A DNA stretch of 64,000 nt. Origin: Bog-473 sp963753115. GTDB taxonomy: Bacteria > Actinomycetota > Acidimicrobiia > Acidimicrobiales > RAAP-2. The notes beneath the pieces are model-generated. The model saw only the letters and a program-made list of their open reading frames with translations. It was not told the origin of the DNA and did no database searches. The position numbers were made by a program, and so were the translations under genes. The stretch covers positions 1 to 64,000 of the forward strand of contig CAVWBB010000032.1 in the NCBI GenBank assembly GCA_963753115.1, in the 5' to 3' direction. Below are positions 27,050 to 34,490 of this stretch, in pieces; within the stretch, counting starts at the first letter, position 1; each line of letters starts with the position of its first letter.

Positions 27050-27920
27050 TGGCCGCCGAGTGCGCGAACTTCGAGATCACCCGCATGGCCCGCCTCTTGG
27101 AGGTCTCCACGGCCGGCTACTACCGCTGGCGGGCGGCCCAGGACCGTCCACCGCTGCCGAGCGAGGTGCGCCGGGCCGATCTCGACGCCAAGATCATCAG
27201 CTTCCACAAGAGCTCGAACGGCACCTACGGCGCGCCTCGGATCACCCTCGACCTCCACGAGGCCGGCGAACGGGTGAGCCGCAACACCGTGGCGGCCCGC
27301 ATGGCCAGCCTCGGGATCGTGGGGGTGAGCCCACGCCTCTTCAAGGTCACCACCAACCCCGATCCCGCCGCCACGTACCCGGCGGACCTGGTGAACCGGC
27401 AGTTCCCTCCCGAGGGAATCGACGAGCTGTGGACGTCTGACATCACCTATCTCACGCGTCGGTGAGCGGCGAGGCCTACCTGTGTGCCATCCGCGACGAA
27501 GGATCGTCTCGGGTGCTCGGGTTCTCTGTCGCTGACCACATGCGGACCGAGATCGTCCTCGACGCGTTGGAGCAATCGGTGGCCACCCGGTTCGGACACG
27601 TCAAGGGGACGGTGTTCCACACCGACCGAGGCAGCCAATTTTCAGACGGCAAGGTCGTGGACTTCTGCGAGCCCGTCGGCCTGGTCCGCTCCATGGGCGC
27701 GACGGGCAGTTGTTACGACCATGCCAGCGCCGAGAGCTTCTGGTCGATCTTCAAGCACGAATACTTCTACCGGCACACCTTCGCCACCATCGACGAGCTC
27801 CGAGCCGGGATCGCCCGCTACATCAACTTCTACAACCACCAACGTCGTTGCGCCAAGGCTGGCAATCTCAGTCCCATCCGCTACGAGTTATCGTTGGACC
27901 TCGAGCAACAAGCCGCTTAA
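27046..27920 (+). pseudogene. IS3-family OrfB, one frameshift
   Basis: The N-terminal part (MAAECANFEITRMARLLEVSTAGYYRWRAAQ...GTYGAPRITLDLHEAGERVSRNTVAARMASLGIVGV) leads into the first catalytic Asp (DELWTSDITYL). One G is lost near 27463, and the remainder carries the second Asp (VFHTDRGSQFS) and Glu (SCYDHASAESFWSIFKHE). Family-complete apart from that shift. Confidence 0.85.
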
Positions 27921-28460
27921 TCACCGTGTCCACTATCTCTGGGCAACCTCAGAAGCCGCCTGGGCCCACCTGTGCGGGGTCTCACCCCTCGAGGCCTCCT
28001 CGGGCAAGGTCACTCGTCACCGACTCAACCGGGGCGGGGACCGCCAAGCCAACCGGGCGCTGTGGCACATCGTGATCACGAGGCTCGCTTCGGATCCGAG
28101 GACCCAGGCCTACATGGAGCGCCGAGTCAAAGACGGCCGCTCCAAGCGCGAGGCCATCCGCATGCTCAAGCGCTACGTCGCCCGCGAGGTCTACCGCTAC
28201 CTGCCTCGCGCCTAATCCTCGGACCATGGACCTGGCTCACCGAACGCCTGTCGTCGATGAGACTGACCTGTTCCCGATATGCCGGTCCATGGCCCGGGTC
28301 ACCAAACTCTCGAAGAGGCGTGACCTGATAAGAGCTTGCCCTCGCCACGAGCGGCCCATCATTGGTCTGTCCGCCGACTTCACTCCCGAATCCCTCGAAA
28401 AGGGGTTGACATCATCCATAGGAGCATCGGGACTGTGGCAGTCTTCATCCAGTGGATGAC

Positions 28461-29306
28461 TTAACCGGGGCCTGGCGGCGGCGAAGTCGGCACTGTAACT
28501 GGCCCGCCCGTCGCGGTATACGGCGGAGGAGTCTGGTCTAACGGAACGAAGACCTGGCCTGGGTACATGTGGCCGATGATGGTTGTTAGGTCAGGCCCGT
28601 AGACCGTCGAGATCGACTGTTCATCTAGTTTCTCTATGTCGGCGGCCGTCGGTCCGTGGTACGGCGTACCAGGAGTCAGAGGGGTCGCCTGATCGTTCTG
28701 TGTCGCACTAGGCGGGAAAAACTGAGACTTCGGAACGTAGCCAACTATTTTGCCATCTGACATTGTCGGAATGAAGTCCGGCACTTGCGCAAGGTTGATT
28801 CCGTGTGGGAACGCTGGATTGACAGCTGACGCCGGAATGGGTCCGGCCGTCGGCTTTTGCGAAGCCGAACCGGTCGGAGTTTGTTTAGCCGGGCCTGTCG
28901 GCGTTTGCGTGGCGCGACGTGTCGACGTTGGCGCAGCCGAGCCTCTCGGAATATGAGTGCTCAGCTGAGTAGTGCTATGGGGGTGCGGTCGCTGTTGTGT
29001 CTTGTGCATCGCTACGGCGGTCCCGCTGGGCTGGCCATACTCGACACTGTTGGCGACGAAGACAGCTCCTCCGCCGAAGGCAAGGATTGTGCAGGTAAAT
29101 GCAAGAGTTCTCCACGACGACCTCATTCGCCACGCAAGTCCTGAAAAGAACAATCCACAAACGGCTTGTGACGAAGAGAGGTCGCCATTTTCGGTGGCCT
29201 CTTCCACCACGTCGCGTAACTCTTTGCCGTAACGGGCTCGCCAGGGCCGGGGATACAGGTGGAGAATCCAGTCAACCAACGTGCGTCGGCTCACGTCGAC
29301 CTTCAA
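28461..29306 (-). CDS. PadR-linked membrane protein, paralogue 2
   Basis: A 281-residue protein. The N-terminal cytoplasmic segment SRRTLVDWILHLYPRPWRARYGKELRDVVEEATENGDLS matches the HAAS-like prefix often encoded next to PadR regulators. A hydrophobic region (SSWRTLAFTCTILAFGGGAVFVANSV) is followed by a Thr/Pro-rich linker with TPTG-type repeats and a C-terminal domain (VPDFIPTMSDGKIVGYVPKSQFFPP...VYGPDLTTIIGHMYPGQVFVPLDQTPPP). The start overlaps the upstream paralogue stop by 4 nt. The two genes arose by duplication. Confidence 0.7.
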   Translation of the reverse strand: MKVDVSRRTLVDWILHLYPRPWRARYGKELRDVVEEATENGDLSSSQAVCGLFFSGLAWRMRSSWRTLAFTCTILAFGGGAVFVANSVEYGQPSGTAVAMHKTQQRPHPHSTTQLSTHIPRGSAAPTSTRRATQTPTGPAKQTPTGSASQKPTAGPIPASAVNPAFPHGINLAQVPDFIPTMSDGKIVGYVPKSQFFPPSATQNDQATPLTPGTPYHGPTAADIEKLDEQSISTVYGPDLTTIIGHMYPGQVFVPLDQTPPPYTATGGPVTVPTSPPPGPG

Positions 29307-30010
29307 CTATTCCCTGGCGGCGGTGTACTTGAAATAATCGGTGTGGTTGGCGGAGGAGGTGTCTCCCCGACAGGGACAAAGCCGACTCCGGGGTACCAGT
29401 GACCCACGACCGTTGTTAGATCGGATGCGTAAACGGTATGAACCAGGGCTGCGTTTTGTGCCGCGATGTCAGCTGCTGGGGACCCGAGATTTGGTGCGGG
29501 CGCACTCGGGAAGAGCTGCGCTTTCGGTATGAAGCCAACGACGCGGCCACCTGACAATGCTGGAATGAAGTCGGGAACTTGCGATTGGTCGATTCCGTTT
29601 GACAAAAAGGCCGACTGGGGAATGGGACCAACCTTCGGCGTTTGCGCAACAGCCCCACCTGTCGGAGCGTGAGCAGGCTGCGAGGGTTCGCTCTGTGGGC
29701 GGACTCTCTGATGCGTCGTGTGCGTCGCGACGGCGATCTGGCTCGGCTGGACATGCTCAACGCTATTGACAATCAATACGGCTCCTGCGGCGAAAGCGAG
29801 GATTGCGCCGGTGAAGGCAAGGCTTCTCCACGACGTTCTCAATCGCCATGCGAGAGCTGAGGAGATCAATCCCAAGGTCGCTCTGGACGAGGAGGAGTCC
29901 CCGTGTTCGTTTACTTCACTCATCAAGTCACGTACCTCCTCCCCATATCGCTGCCGCCAAGCCTTGGGGTAGAGATTGAGAACGAGGTCGACCAGGCTTC
30001 GGCGGCTCAT
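29303..30010 (-). CDS. PadR-linked membrane protein, paralogue 1
   Basis: A 235-residue homologue of the next gene with the same layout: SRRSLVDLVLNLYPKAWRQRYGEEVRDLMSEVNEHGD, a TM region (SLAFTGAILAFAAGAVLIVNSVEH), a shorter linker, and the C-terminal motif VPDFIPALSGGRVVGFIPKAQLFPS...VYASDLTTVVGHWYPGVGFVPVGETPPPP. It overlaps padR by 4 nt (ATGA) and paralogue 2 by 4 nt. In similar PadR-HAAS pairs the membrane protein is thought to modulate or be controlled by the regulator. Confidence 0.7.
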   Translation of the reverse strand: MSRRSLVDLVLNLYPKAWRQRYGEEVRDLMSEVNEHGDSSSSRATLGLISSALAWRLRTSWRSLAFTGAILAFAAGAVLIVNSVEHVQPSQIAVATHTTHQRVRPQSEPSQPAHAPTGGAVAQTPKVGPIPQSAFLSNGIDQSQVPDFIPALSGGRVVGFIPKAQLFPSAPAPNLGSPAADIAAQNAALVHTVYASDLTTVVGHWYPGVGFVPVGETPPPPTTPIISSTPPPGNS

Positions 30011-30321
30011 GTCGCGCTTGCAAGTCGCTTGAGTCCCAACTTGGCAATGCGTGCGGACTCGGAGAGTCGTTCGCTTAGTGTCGCCGAACCCTGAGCGGTT
30101 AGCCGATAAGGATGTCGGCGGTCCTGCGCTGGAAGAGCTTCAATGAGGCCAGCATCCTCCAGTTTGGACAAGCAGCCGTAGAGCGTGCCCGGTCCCATCT
30201 TTACGCCTGAGAAGTCTTCAATGTCCTTGATCAGCGCATAGCCATGCTTAGGACCATTCGCCAAACTCGTCAGCACCAGCACGCTGCGGTCGGATGAGCC
30301 CCGAATGCCATTGATGCTCAT
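30007..30321 (-). CDS. PadR-family transcriptional regulator
   Basis: A 104-residue winged-helix regulator: MSINGIRGSSDRSVLVLTSLANGPKHGYALIKDIEDFSGVKMGPGTLYGCLSKLEDAGLIEALPAQDRRHPYRLTAQGSATL. The LTSLANGPKHGYAL and GTLYGCLSKLEDAGLI motifs define PadR. ATG 30321 is chosen because GGGAGG lies about 8 nt upstream; the open frame to 30354 lacks such a site. It heads a three-gene operon with two membrane proteins and probably autoregulates. Confidence 0.85.
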   Translation of the reverse strand: MSINGIRGSSDRSVLVLTSLANGPKHGYALIKDIEDFSGVKMGPGTLYGCLSKLEDAGLIEALPAQDRRHPYRLTAQGSATLSERLSESARIAKLGLKRLASAT

Positions 30322-30355
30322 CGCAGACCTCCCTGGCGGAACGAATACCTCCACT

Positions 30356-30384
30356 CAGGATATATCGAACACTGTAATAGTCAA
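30356..30384 (-). promoter_or_regulatory. Candidate promoter/operator of padR operon
   Basis: TTGACT at 30384-30379 resembles a -35 box. The perfect 8-bp palindrome GATATATC at 30359-30366 lies where a -10 or a PadR operator would fall. Spacing to a canonical -10 is not ideal (14 or 17 bp depending on choice). Confidence 0.35.
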
Positions 30385-30469
30385 GCCTCAACCCAATGCT
30401 CCGAGATGCTGGGGCGGTGACACCGTTCGGCACGACCGGGGCAGAGGGTCCCCTGCAATACTCGACGTC

Positions 30470-30847
30470 GTGAATGAGAAGCGATGGGCGGCGGTCGCTC
30501 CAGTTTCGGGCGCCAAGATGCCTCTCTCACAGGAACAAATGGCTGCGTTCCAAGAGGCGCAACGCCGTGCTCGGTCGGGTCCACTGAAACTCATGCCCGA
30601 CTACAGCGCGCACCTTCCGCTTTGGGGACGGGACGTGGAGCCTCTCAATCTGCCCCCGTACCTGCTTGACCGCTTGGCTCAGTGGCAAGACGAGTTCGAT
30701 GCCAACTTCGACCCATTCGGCGGGTGGAAGAGCAATGAGGTTCGGGACCGTTGGTCGAGAGAAGCACTTCGACTGGAAACCGAGCTAAGAGAGGCTCTTC
30801 CCGACGACGTGGATCTTGAAGTCGATTTCTGGCCGCTGAGCGAGTAA
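30470..30847 (+). CDS. Hypothetical protein
   Basis: About 125 residues from GTG 30470 (alternative ATG 30520, MPLSQEQMAAFQEAQRRARSGPLKLMPDYSAHLPLWGRDVEPLNLPPYLLDRLAQWQDEFDANFDPFGGWKSNEVRDRWSREALRLETELREALPDDVDLEVDFWPLSE). Soluble, helical, strongly acidic at the end. It resembles uncharacterised small actinobacterial proteins; no function assigned. Divergent from padR. Confidence 0.6.
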   Translation: MNEKRWAAVAPVSGAKMPLSQEQMAAFQEAQRRARSGPLKLMPDYSAHLPLWGRDVEPLNLPPYLLDRLAQWQDEFDANFDPFGGWKSNEVRDRWSREALRLETELREALPDDVDLEVDFWPLSE

Positions 30848-30891
30848 CTCGGCGTCTCGGTCACCCGCCGGAGACTGCCCCCAAACAGTGA

Positions 30892-32336
30892 CAATGCTCG
30901 GCAGGGGTCCACCGCTGAGTCACTGGGCCTCAATAGCTTCATGAGTGCTGGCGGGCCCCGGCCCGTCTCGCACATTGACAGCGGCACGTCCCGTCTCCGA
31001 GTTGGGGTGATTGGCCCGGTTGCTACGAACAACCTGGACCGCCCGTCGCTCCGATCCGGAACGGCCGTGCCATCCCTCAACACCAAAGAGAGAAGGGATG
31101 ACCATGACCATCGTAGAAGCTGCGCGCACGGTGACGGGTGGTGTCGATACCCACCTCGACGTTCATGTGGCTGCCGCCCTCGATCCGCTCGGGGCACTGC
31201 TCGGCACGGAGCGCTTCGGCACGGATCCTTCTGGCTACAAAGCGCTGCTCAGCTGGCTCGAGAGCTTCGGAGCGTTGTCCAAGGTCGGCGTCGAGGGCAC
31301 CGGTTCTTATGGAGCCGGACTGGCCCGCTATCTGCGCCGCGCCGACGTCGAAGTGATCGAAGTCGATCGTCCGAACCGAGCCGAACGCCGACGTAGCGGC
31401 AAGTCCGATCCGCTCGACGCCGTCGAGGCCGCTCGAGCGGCACTCGGGGGCCGGGCCAAGAGCGTTTCCAAGACCAAGGACGGGGCCGTCGAAGCCATTC
31501 GGGTCCTCGTCGTGGCCAAGCGTTCGGCCCGAGGGGCCCGGATCAAGGCACTCACTCAGATGCGCCATCTGGTAATCACCGCACCGGACCAGCTGCGTGC
31601 TCGCCTGAGGGGCTTGACCGTCTGCGCCCTGGTCAACGAGGCGTCCCGGTTGCGTCCGTCGCGCGCCGGCGATGCGGTGATGGCGGCCCACAAGGCCGCC
31701 CTGTGTTCGTTGGCTCGTCGGGTCCAAGGGCTCGACGACGAATTGGCCGAACTCGACAAGCGCATCGAGGCACTCGTTGCGTCTGCTGCACCAGAACTCC
31801 TGGCTCGCTTCGGCGTCGGCCCCGACACTGCTGCTGCCCTCTTGGTCAGTGCCGGCGACAACCCCGAGCGCCTGCATTCAGAAGCGGCCTGGGCCCATCT
31901 GTGCGGAGTTGCCCCGATCCCGGCCTCCTCGGGCAAAAGCAACCGATACCGCCTCGATCGTGGTGGCGACCGCCAGGCCAACAGTGCGCTCTGGCGCATC
32001 GTCATGGTCCGCATCGCCCATGACCCAGACACCACCGCCTACTTCGAGCGAAAGGTCAAGGAGGGACGCTCCAAGCGAGACGTCATTCGCCTCCTCAAGC
32101 GCTACGTCGCCCGCGAGCTCTACCGCTACCTGCCTCGCGGCTGACTCTCCGGACCGTGGGTCTGGCTCACCCCCTAACTGTCGTCCTCCGGGGCTGACTT
32201 TCCGGCGACTCGCCGGCCCACGGTCCGGGTCAAAGTTCTGTGAACGCGTGGCCTGATAAGAGCATGTCCTCAGCCGAGTGACTCATCACTGTTCTGTCCG
32301 CTGTTCGCACAAAAGGGCTTGACAACTGATAGGAGC
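30892..32336 (+). mobile_element. IS110-family element B
   Basis: About 1.45 kb, carrying an intact transposase. Ends are placed by similarity to copy A (CAATG ... ATAGGAGC). The right flank begins GTCGCCGGGACTGGGTGCC, the right half of the long-form palindromic site; the left flank has GCCCCCAAAC, resembling the left half. Confidence 0.65.
31098..32144 (+). CDS. IS110-family DEDD transposase
   Basis: A 348-residue intact transposase. DEDD_Tnp_IS110 domain: GGVDTHLDVHVAAALD (D), KVGVEGTGSYGAGLARYL (E), RRSGKSDPLDAVEAARAAL (D, D). Transposase_20 domain: ARFGVGPDTAAALLVSAGDNPERLHSEAAWAHLCGVAPIPASSGKSNRYRLDRGGDRQANSALWRIV. Starts ATGACCATGACC with AGAAGGG upstream. IS110 enzymes use a bridge-RNA in the non-coding ends to choose their target; the long 5' leader and 3' tail here fit that. 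Confidence 0.92.
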   Translation: MTMTIVEAARTVTGGVDTHLDVHVAAALDPLGALLGTERFGTDPSGYKALLSWLESFGALSKVGVEGTGSYGAGLARYLRRADVEVIEVDRPNRAERRRSGKSDPLDAVEAARAALGGRAKSVSKTKDGAVEAIRVLVVAKRSARGARIKALTQMRHLVITAPDQLRARLRGLTVCALVNEASRLRPSRAGDAVMAAHKAALCSLARRVQGLDDELAELDKRIEALVASAAPELLARFGVGPDTAAALLVSAGDNPERLHSEAAWAHLCGVAPIPASSGKSNRYRLDRGGDRQANSALWRIVMVRIAHDPDTTAYFERKVKEGRSKRDVIRLLKRYVARELYRYLPRG

Positions 32337-32360
32337 GTCGCCGGGACTGGGTGCCACCAT
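32337..32360 (+). repeat. Palindromic site 7 (right half, IS110 flank)
   Basis: CGCCGGGACTGGGTGCCACC preceded directly by the IS110 B end. Confidence 0.6.
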
Positions 32361-32515
32361 GGGGGCAGGGGCTTCCGGGCGTTTCCCGCTCTCTGTCGAA
32401 GAGCGACAAGACTGCTCCCGGTAGATGAGCGACCCATCACTCAGTTGGTCGAATCCAGGCGGACGAATACGAGGGGTGGGACGTCAAGTACTAGAAGCAC
32501 AGAGAGGTGAGCACG

Positions 32516-32863
32516 ATGAGTAATGAAGAGGCGGCACCGGAGACAAAAGGCGTGACCGCGGAGCTACTCACAACGGTTGACCTCGGCCCTGAGATCGTGG
32601 GCATGGCGGGACTACAACTCCGAATGCGTTTGTTCACCTTCGAACCCGGAGCCGTGTTCGGCCCGATTCACGACCACAAGGACAGACCAGGCATCGTCTA
32701 CATACTGCAAGGAACGATCACCGACCACCGAAATGGAGCTGCCACGGACTATGGGCCGGGAGTGGGCTGGCCCGAGGATAGGAATACCACCCACTGGCTC
32801 GAAAACAGAGGAACGGTTCCGGCGGTGGAGATCTCGGTCGATATCACCCCGTTTGCCCAATAG
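32516..32863 (+). CDS. Single-domain cupin protein
   Basis: A 115-residue cupin: RMRLFTFEPGAVFGPIHDHKDRPGIVYILQGTITDHRNGAATDYGPGVGWPEDRNTTHWLENRGTVPAVEISVDI. Cupin motif 1 (GPIHDHKDRPGIVYILQG) offers His ligands and motif 2 has HWLENRG. ATG 32516 is preferred over GTG 32507 because AGAGAGG lies 9 nt before it. Possible metal-dependent sensor or isomerase; the substrate is unknown. It lies between IS110 B and another small gene. Confidence 0.75.
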   Translation: MSNEEAAPETKGVTAELLTTVDLGPEIVGMAGLQLRMRLFTFEPGAVFGPIHDHKDRPGIVYILQGTITDHRNGAATDYGPGVGWPEDRNTTHWLENRGTVPAVEISVDITPFAQ

Positions 32864-32957
32864 CTCTCCTGCCAGGAAAGAGCCGGGCAGTGACCCTGCC
32901 TCCGATCGCCGGGAGGGAGGCACGTCCACGGTGTGGGGAAGTGGATACGCTCAGCCG

Positions 32958-33293
32958 ATGGCCGATGGCTCTGCGCCTCGCATTCCTGCAGATTTCAACT
33001 ACGGCGGCAGACTGGAATCCGGTGAGGGCATCACCATGCTGAACCCCAAATGGGGAGATAGGAGTCGGTTGAAGCCCAGCATCCGGAACGAAATCCTCGC
33101 TGCTGGATTTGAGCCAAAAGAAGGTATGACGGTTCGTCTTGTCGAGATTCGGGCCGACCTAGACGACGAGGGCAGGGTCTGCGATATGGAAGTCAATGCC
33201 CGACTAAGGGTCCTCGATGACGGTGCGTGGGCTGCGGTCTGGGACTGGGATGCAATGGAATGGGTTCCCTCCCAAGAGGAAACTTCTTCCTGA
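32958..33293 (+). CDS. Hypothetical protein
   Basis: A 111-residue soluble protein: MADGSAPRIPADFNYGGRLESGEGITMLNPKWGDRSRLKPSIRNEILAAGFEPKEGMTVRLVEIRADLDDEGRVCDMEVNARLRVLDDGAWAAVWDWDAMEWVPSQEETSS. The beta-rich second half and aromatic C-terminus look like a small stand-alone domain. No family recognised. Followed after 9 bp by a palindromic site. Confidence 0.55.
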   Translation: MADGSAPRIPADFNYGGRLESGEGITMLNPKWGDRSRLKPSIRNEILAAGFEPKEGMTVRLVEIRADLDDEGRVCDMEVNARLRVLDDGAWAAVWDWDAMEWVPSQEETSS

Positions 33294-33302
33294 ACACCTA
33301 TA

Positions 33303-33335
33303 GCCCCTAACGACGCTGCCGGGACCGGGTGCAAT
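33303..33335 (+). repeat. Palindromic site 8
   Basis: GCCCCTAACGACGCTGCCGG then GACCGGGTGC; the centre is TGCCGG instead of CGCCGG, as at 37855. Confidence 0.55.
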
Positions 33336-33427
33336 CCTGCGGAACTTCGTGTATACCCGATTGACAGCGCCGGAGAGCATCAAGAGCGCGGTCGTCGTAC
33401 CGATGGACGAGCTGTTCGGATAGAACC

Positions 33428-33850
33428 TCAGCCCGGCTGAACGCTAATAACCACATCGCTCCCTACGGGAACGCGAGACCCAGCGGGGGGCCATTGGGAC
33501 ACCACTGTCGGCACGCTGTTCCCGCCAAGCTGGGCAGCCGGGAGCTTCTGAACGGTGACGTTTAAGCGAGCAAGGCAGAGCACCATGCCCGCCTGGACGG
33601 TGCTGTTATTGGTTCCGGGCTGTGCCGTCCTAACGGCATTCGGGACGACGGTGAGTTTTGCTGAACCTGGCGCTGGCTGAGGCGGAGAAGTGCATACGGC
33701 GTTGTGAGTTGATGTTCCTCCGCCGGAGCTGACGAGCGCCAGCGAACCCAGAGCGAACACGGCAAGGGTGCACACAACAACGGCGAGCAACCGAAAATGT
33801 CGCACATTTCCATTATGACGGACCGAATCTCTGATCGCCCTGCCCCGCAC
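33428..33850 (-). CDS. Secreted protein with a PASTA-like domain
   Basis: 140 residues or slightly fewer (GTG near 33808 is a likely start). N-terminal TM/signal segment FRLLAVVVCTLAVFALGSLALVSSGGG, then a PASTA-like domain: LTVVPNAVRTAQPGTNNSTVQAGMVLCLARLNVTVQKLPAAQLGGNSVPTVVSQWPPAGSRVPVGSDVVISVQPG. The end 'VVSQWPPAGSRVPVGSDVVISV' is the typical PASTA terminus. Such domains bind peptidoglycan fragments or beta-lactams in kinases and PBPs; here one stands alone. Confidence 0.65.
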   Translation of the reverse strand: MRGRAIRDSVRHNGNVRHFRLLAVVVCTLAVFALGSLALVSSGGGTSTHNAVCTSPPQPAPGSAKLTVVPNAVRTAQPGTNNSTVQAGMVLCLARLNVTVQKLPAAQLGGNSVPTVVSQWPPAGSRVPVGSDVVISVQPG

Positions 33851-33866
33851 GCCGGACTTGCGGCAC

Positions 33867-34430
33867 CTAGCTAGCTAAAAGGGCCTTCCTCATGAACCGG
33901 TGGAAGTGCGGGTCGAATTTTTCTCCGGTGGCTGATGTCACTTCGTCGAGCGTCCACCAACGAGAACCACGAAACTCGACTTGATCGAGGGTCATCTCCA
34001 AGGTCCGTGAGCCATCGCTGATGAACCACAAGCTGACATCGGTATGCCCGGCATCAAGGCCAACTGTCGTGGTGACCGTCACGAAGGCAGGGGCGGAGCT
34101 TTCAGAAAAAGAGACCTCGATTCCAAGCTCCTCTCGGCATTCCCTGCAAGCTGTTGCAGCAGGATGTTCATCGGGCTCCACATGGCCGCCCGGTGGGAGA
34201 AAAAGGCCAGCATTCACATAGTCAACCAAAAAGACATCGAAGTTGTCGCGATCCAGCACTACGAAGTAGGACACGAGGTGGCGCTCCGGCAGAGCTGGCT
34301 TTGATCTTCGATAGACATCGTCGGTACTTTCGAGCCATCGCAAGGTATCGGCGATGTGCTCCGACTCCACTACGTCAAGCGGAGTGACTTTGGCCACCAG
34401 GTCATGCACAACCGCCACCGAATCACCCAC
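33867..34430 (-). CDS. Nudix hydrolase
   Basis: A 187-residue Nudix enzyme with a complete box, GGHVEPDEHPAATACRECREELGI (Gx5Ex7REUxEExGU). The N-terminal helices precede the fold, and the C-terminus has a WWTLDEVTS segment and FDPHFHRFMRKAL. Likely hydrolyses a nucleoside diphosphate-linked compound; substrate not predictable. Gene on the minus strand with palindromic sites outside both ends of its neighbourhood (33303, 34468). Confidence 0.85.
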   Translation of the reverse strand: MGDSVAVVHDLVAKVTPLDVVESEHIADTLRWLESTDDVYRRSKPALPERHLVSYFVVLDRDNFDVFLVDYVNAGLFLPPGGHVEPDEHPAATACRECREELGIEVSFSESSAPAFVTVTTTVGLDAGHTDVSLWFISDGSRTLEMTLDQVEFRGSRWWTLDEVTSATGEKFDPHFHRFMRKALLAS

Positions 34431-34467
34431 CGGGTTCAGTTTGCCCGATGGAGGACACCGGCGACTG

Positions 34468-34488
34468 CCCCAGTTCGCCGGGACTTGG
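34468..34488 (+). repeat. Palindromic site 9
   Basis: CCCCAGTTCGCCGGGACTTG, ending 3 bp before the ATG of the surface-protein gene, which supports that start. Confidence 0.7.
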
Positions 34489-34490
34489 TG

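Larger units (their letters stand above)
26663..27951 (+). mobile_element. IS3-family insertion sequence, copy 2, nested in IS110
   Basis: A 1289-bp element with ends TGAGGTT...AACCTCA and inner GTGGACACC/GGTGTCCAC matches. It is flanked by a 3-bp duplication GAA. Joining the flanks restores the IS110 reading frame and matches copy B (CATTCAGAAGC), which proves the insertion. Confidence 0.93.
25884..28215 (+). pseudogene. IS110-family DEDD transposase, frameshifted and interrupted
   Basis: Reads MTIVEATRAVTGGIDTHGEVHVAAVLDEVGGLLGT (RuvC-like D), shifts near 26016 (one G lost), then continues VGVEGTGSDGAGVARYLTRAGIRVVEVDRQNRQARRQAGKSDPLDAVEAARAA (E, then D of the DEDD site) to GDNPERLHSE. There the IS3 element interrupts it. 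Transposase_20 resumes after 27955 (AAWAHLCGVSPLEASSGKVTRHRLNRGGDRQANRALW) to LPRA. Copy B at 31098 shows the intact order. Confidence 0.85.
25605..28425 (+). mobile_element. IS110-family element A, interrupted by an IS3 element
   Basis: Transposase plus a long 5' leader and a conserved 3' tail, both shared with copy B. Bounds are inferred from where similarity to copy B begins (CAATG) and ends (ATAGGAGC). The flanks (GCCCCCGAACGC on the left, ATCGGGACTGTGG on the right) look like split halves of the palindromic site. An IS3 element sits inside at 26663-27951. Confidence 0.65.
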
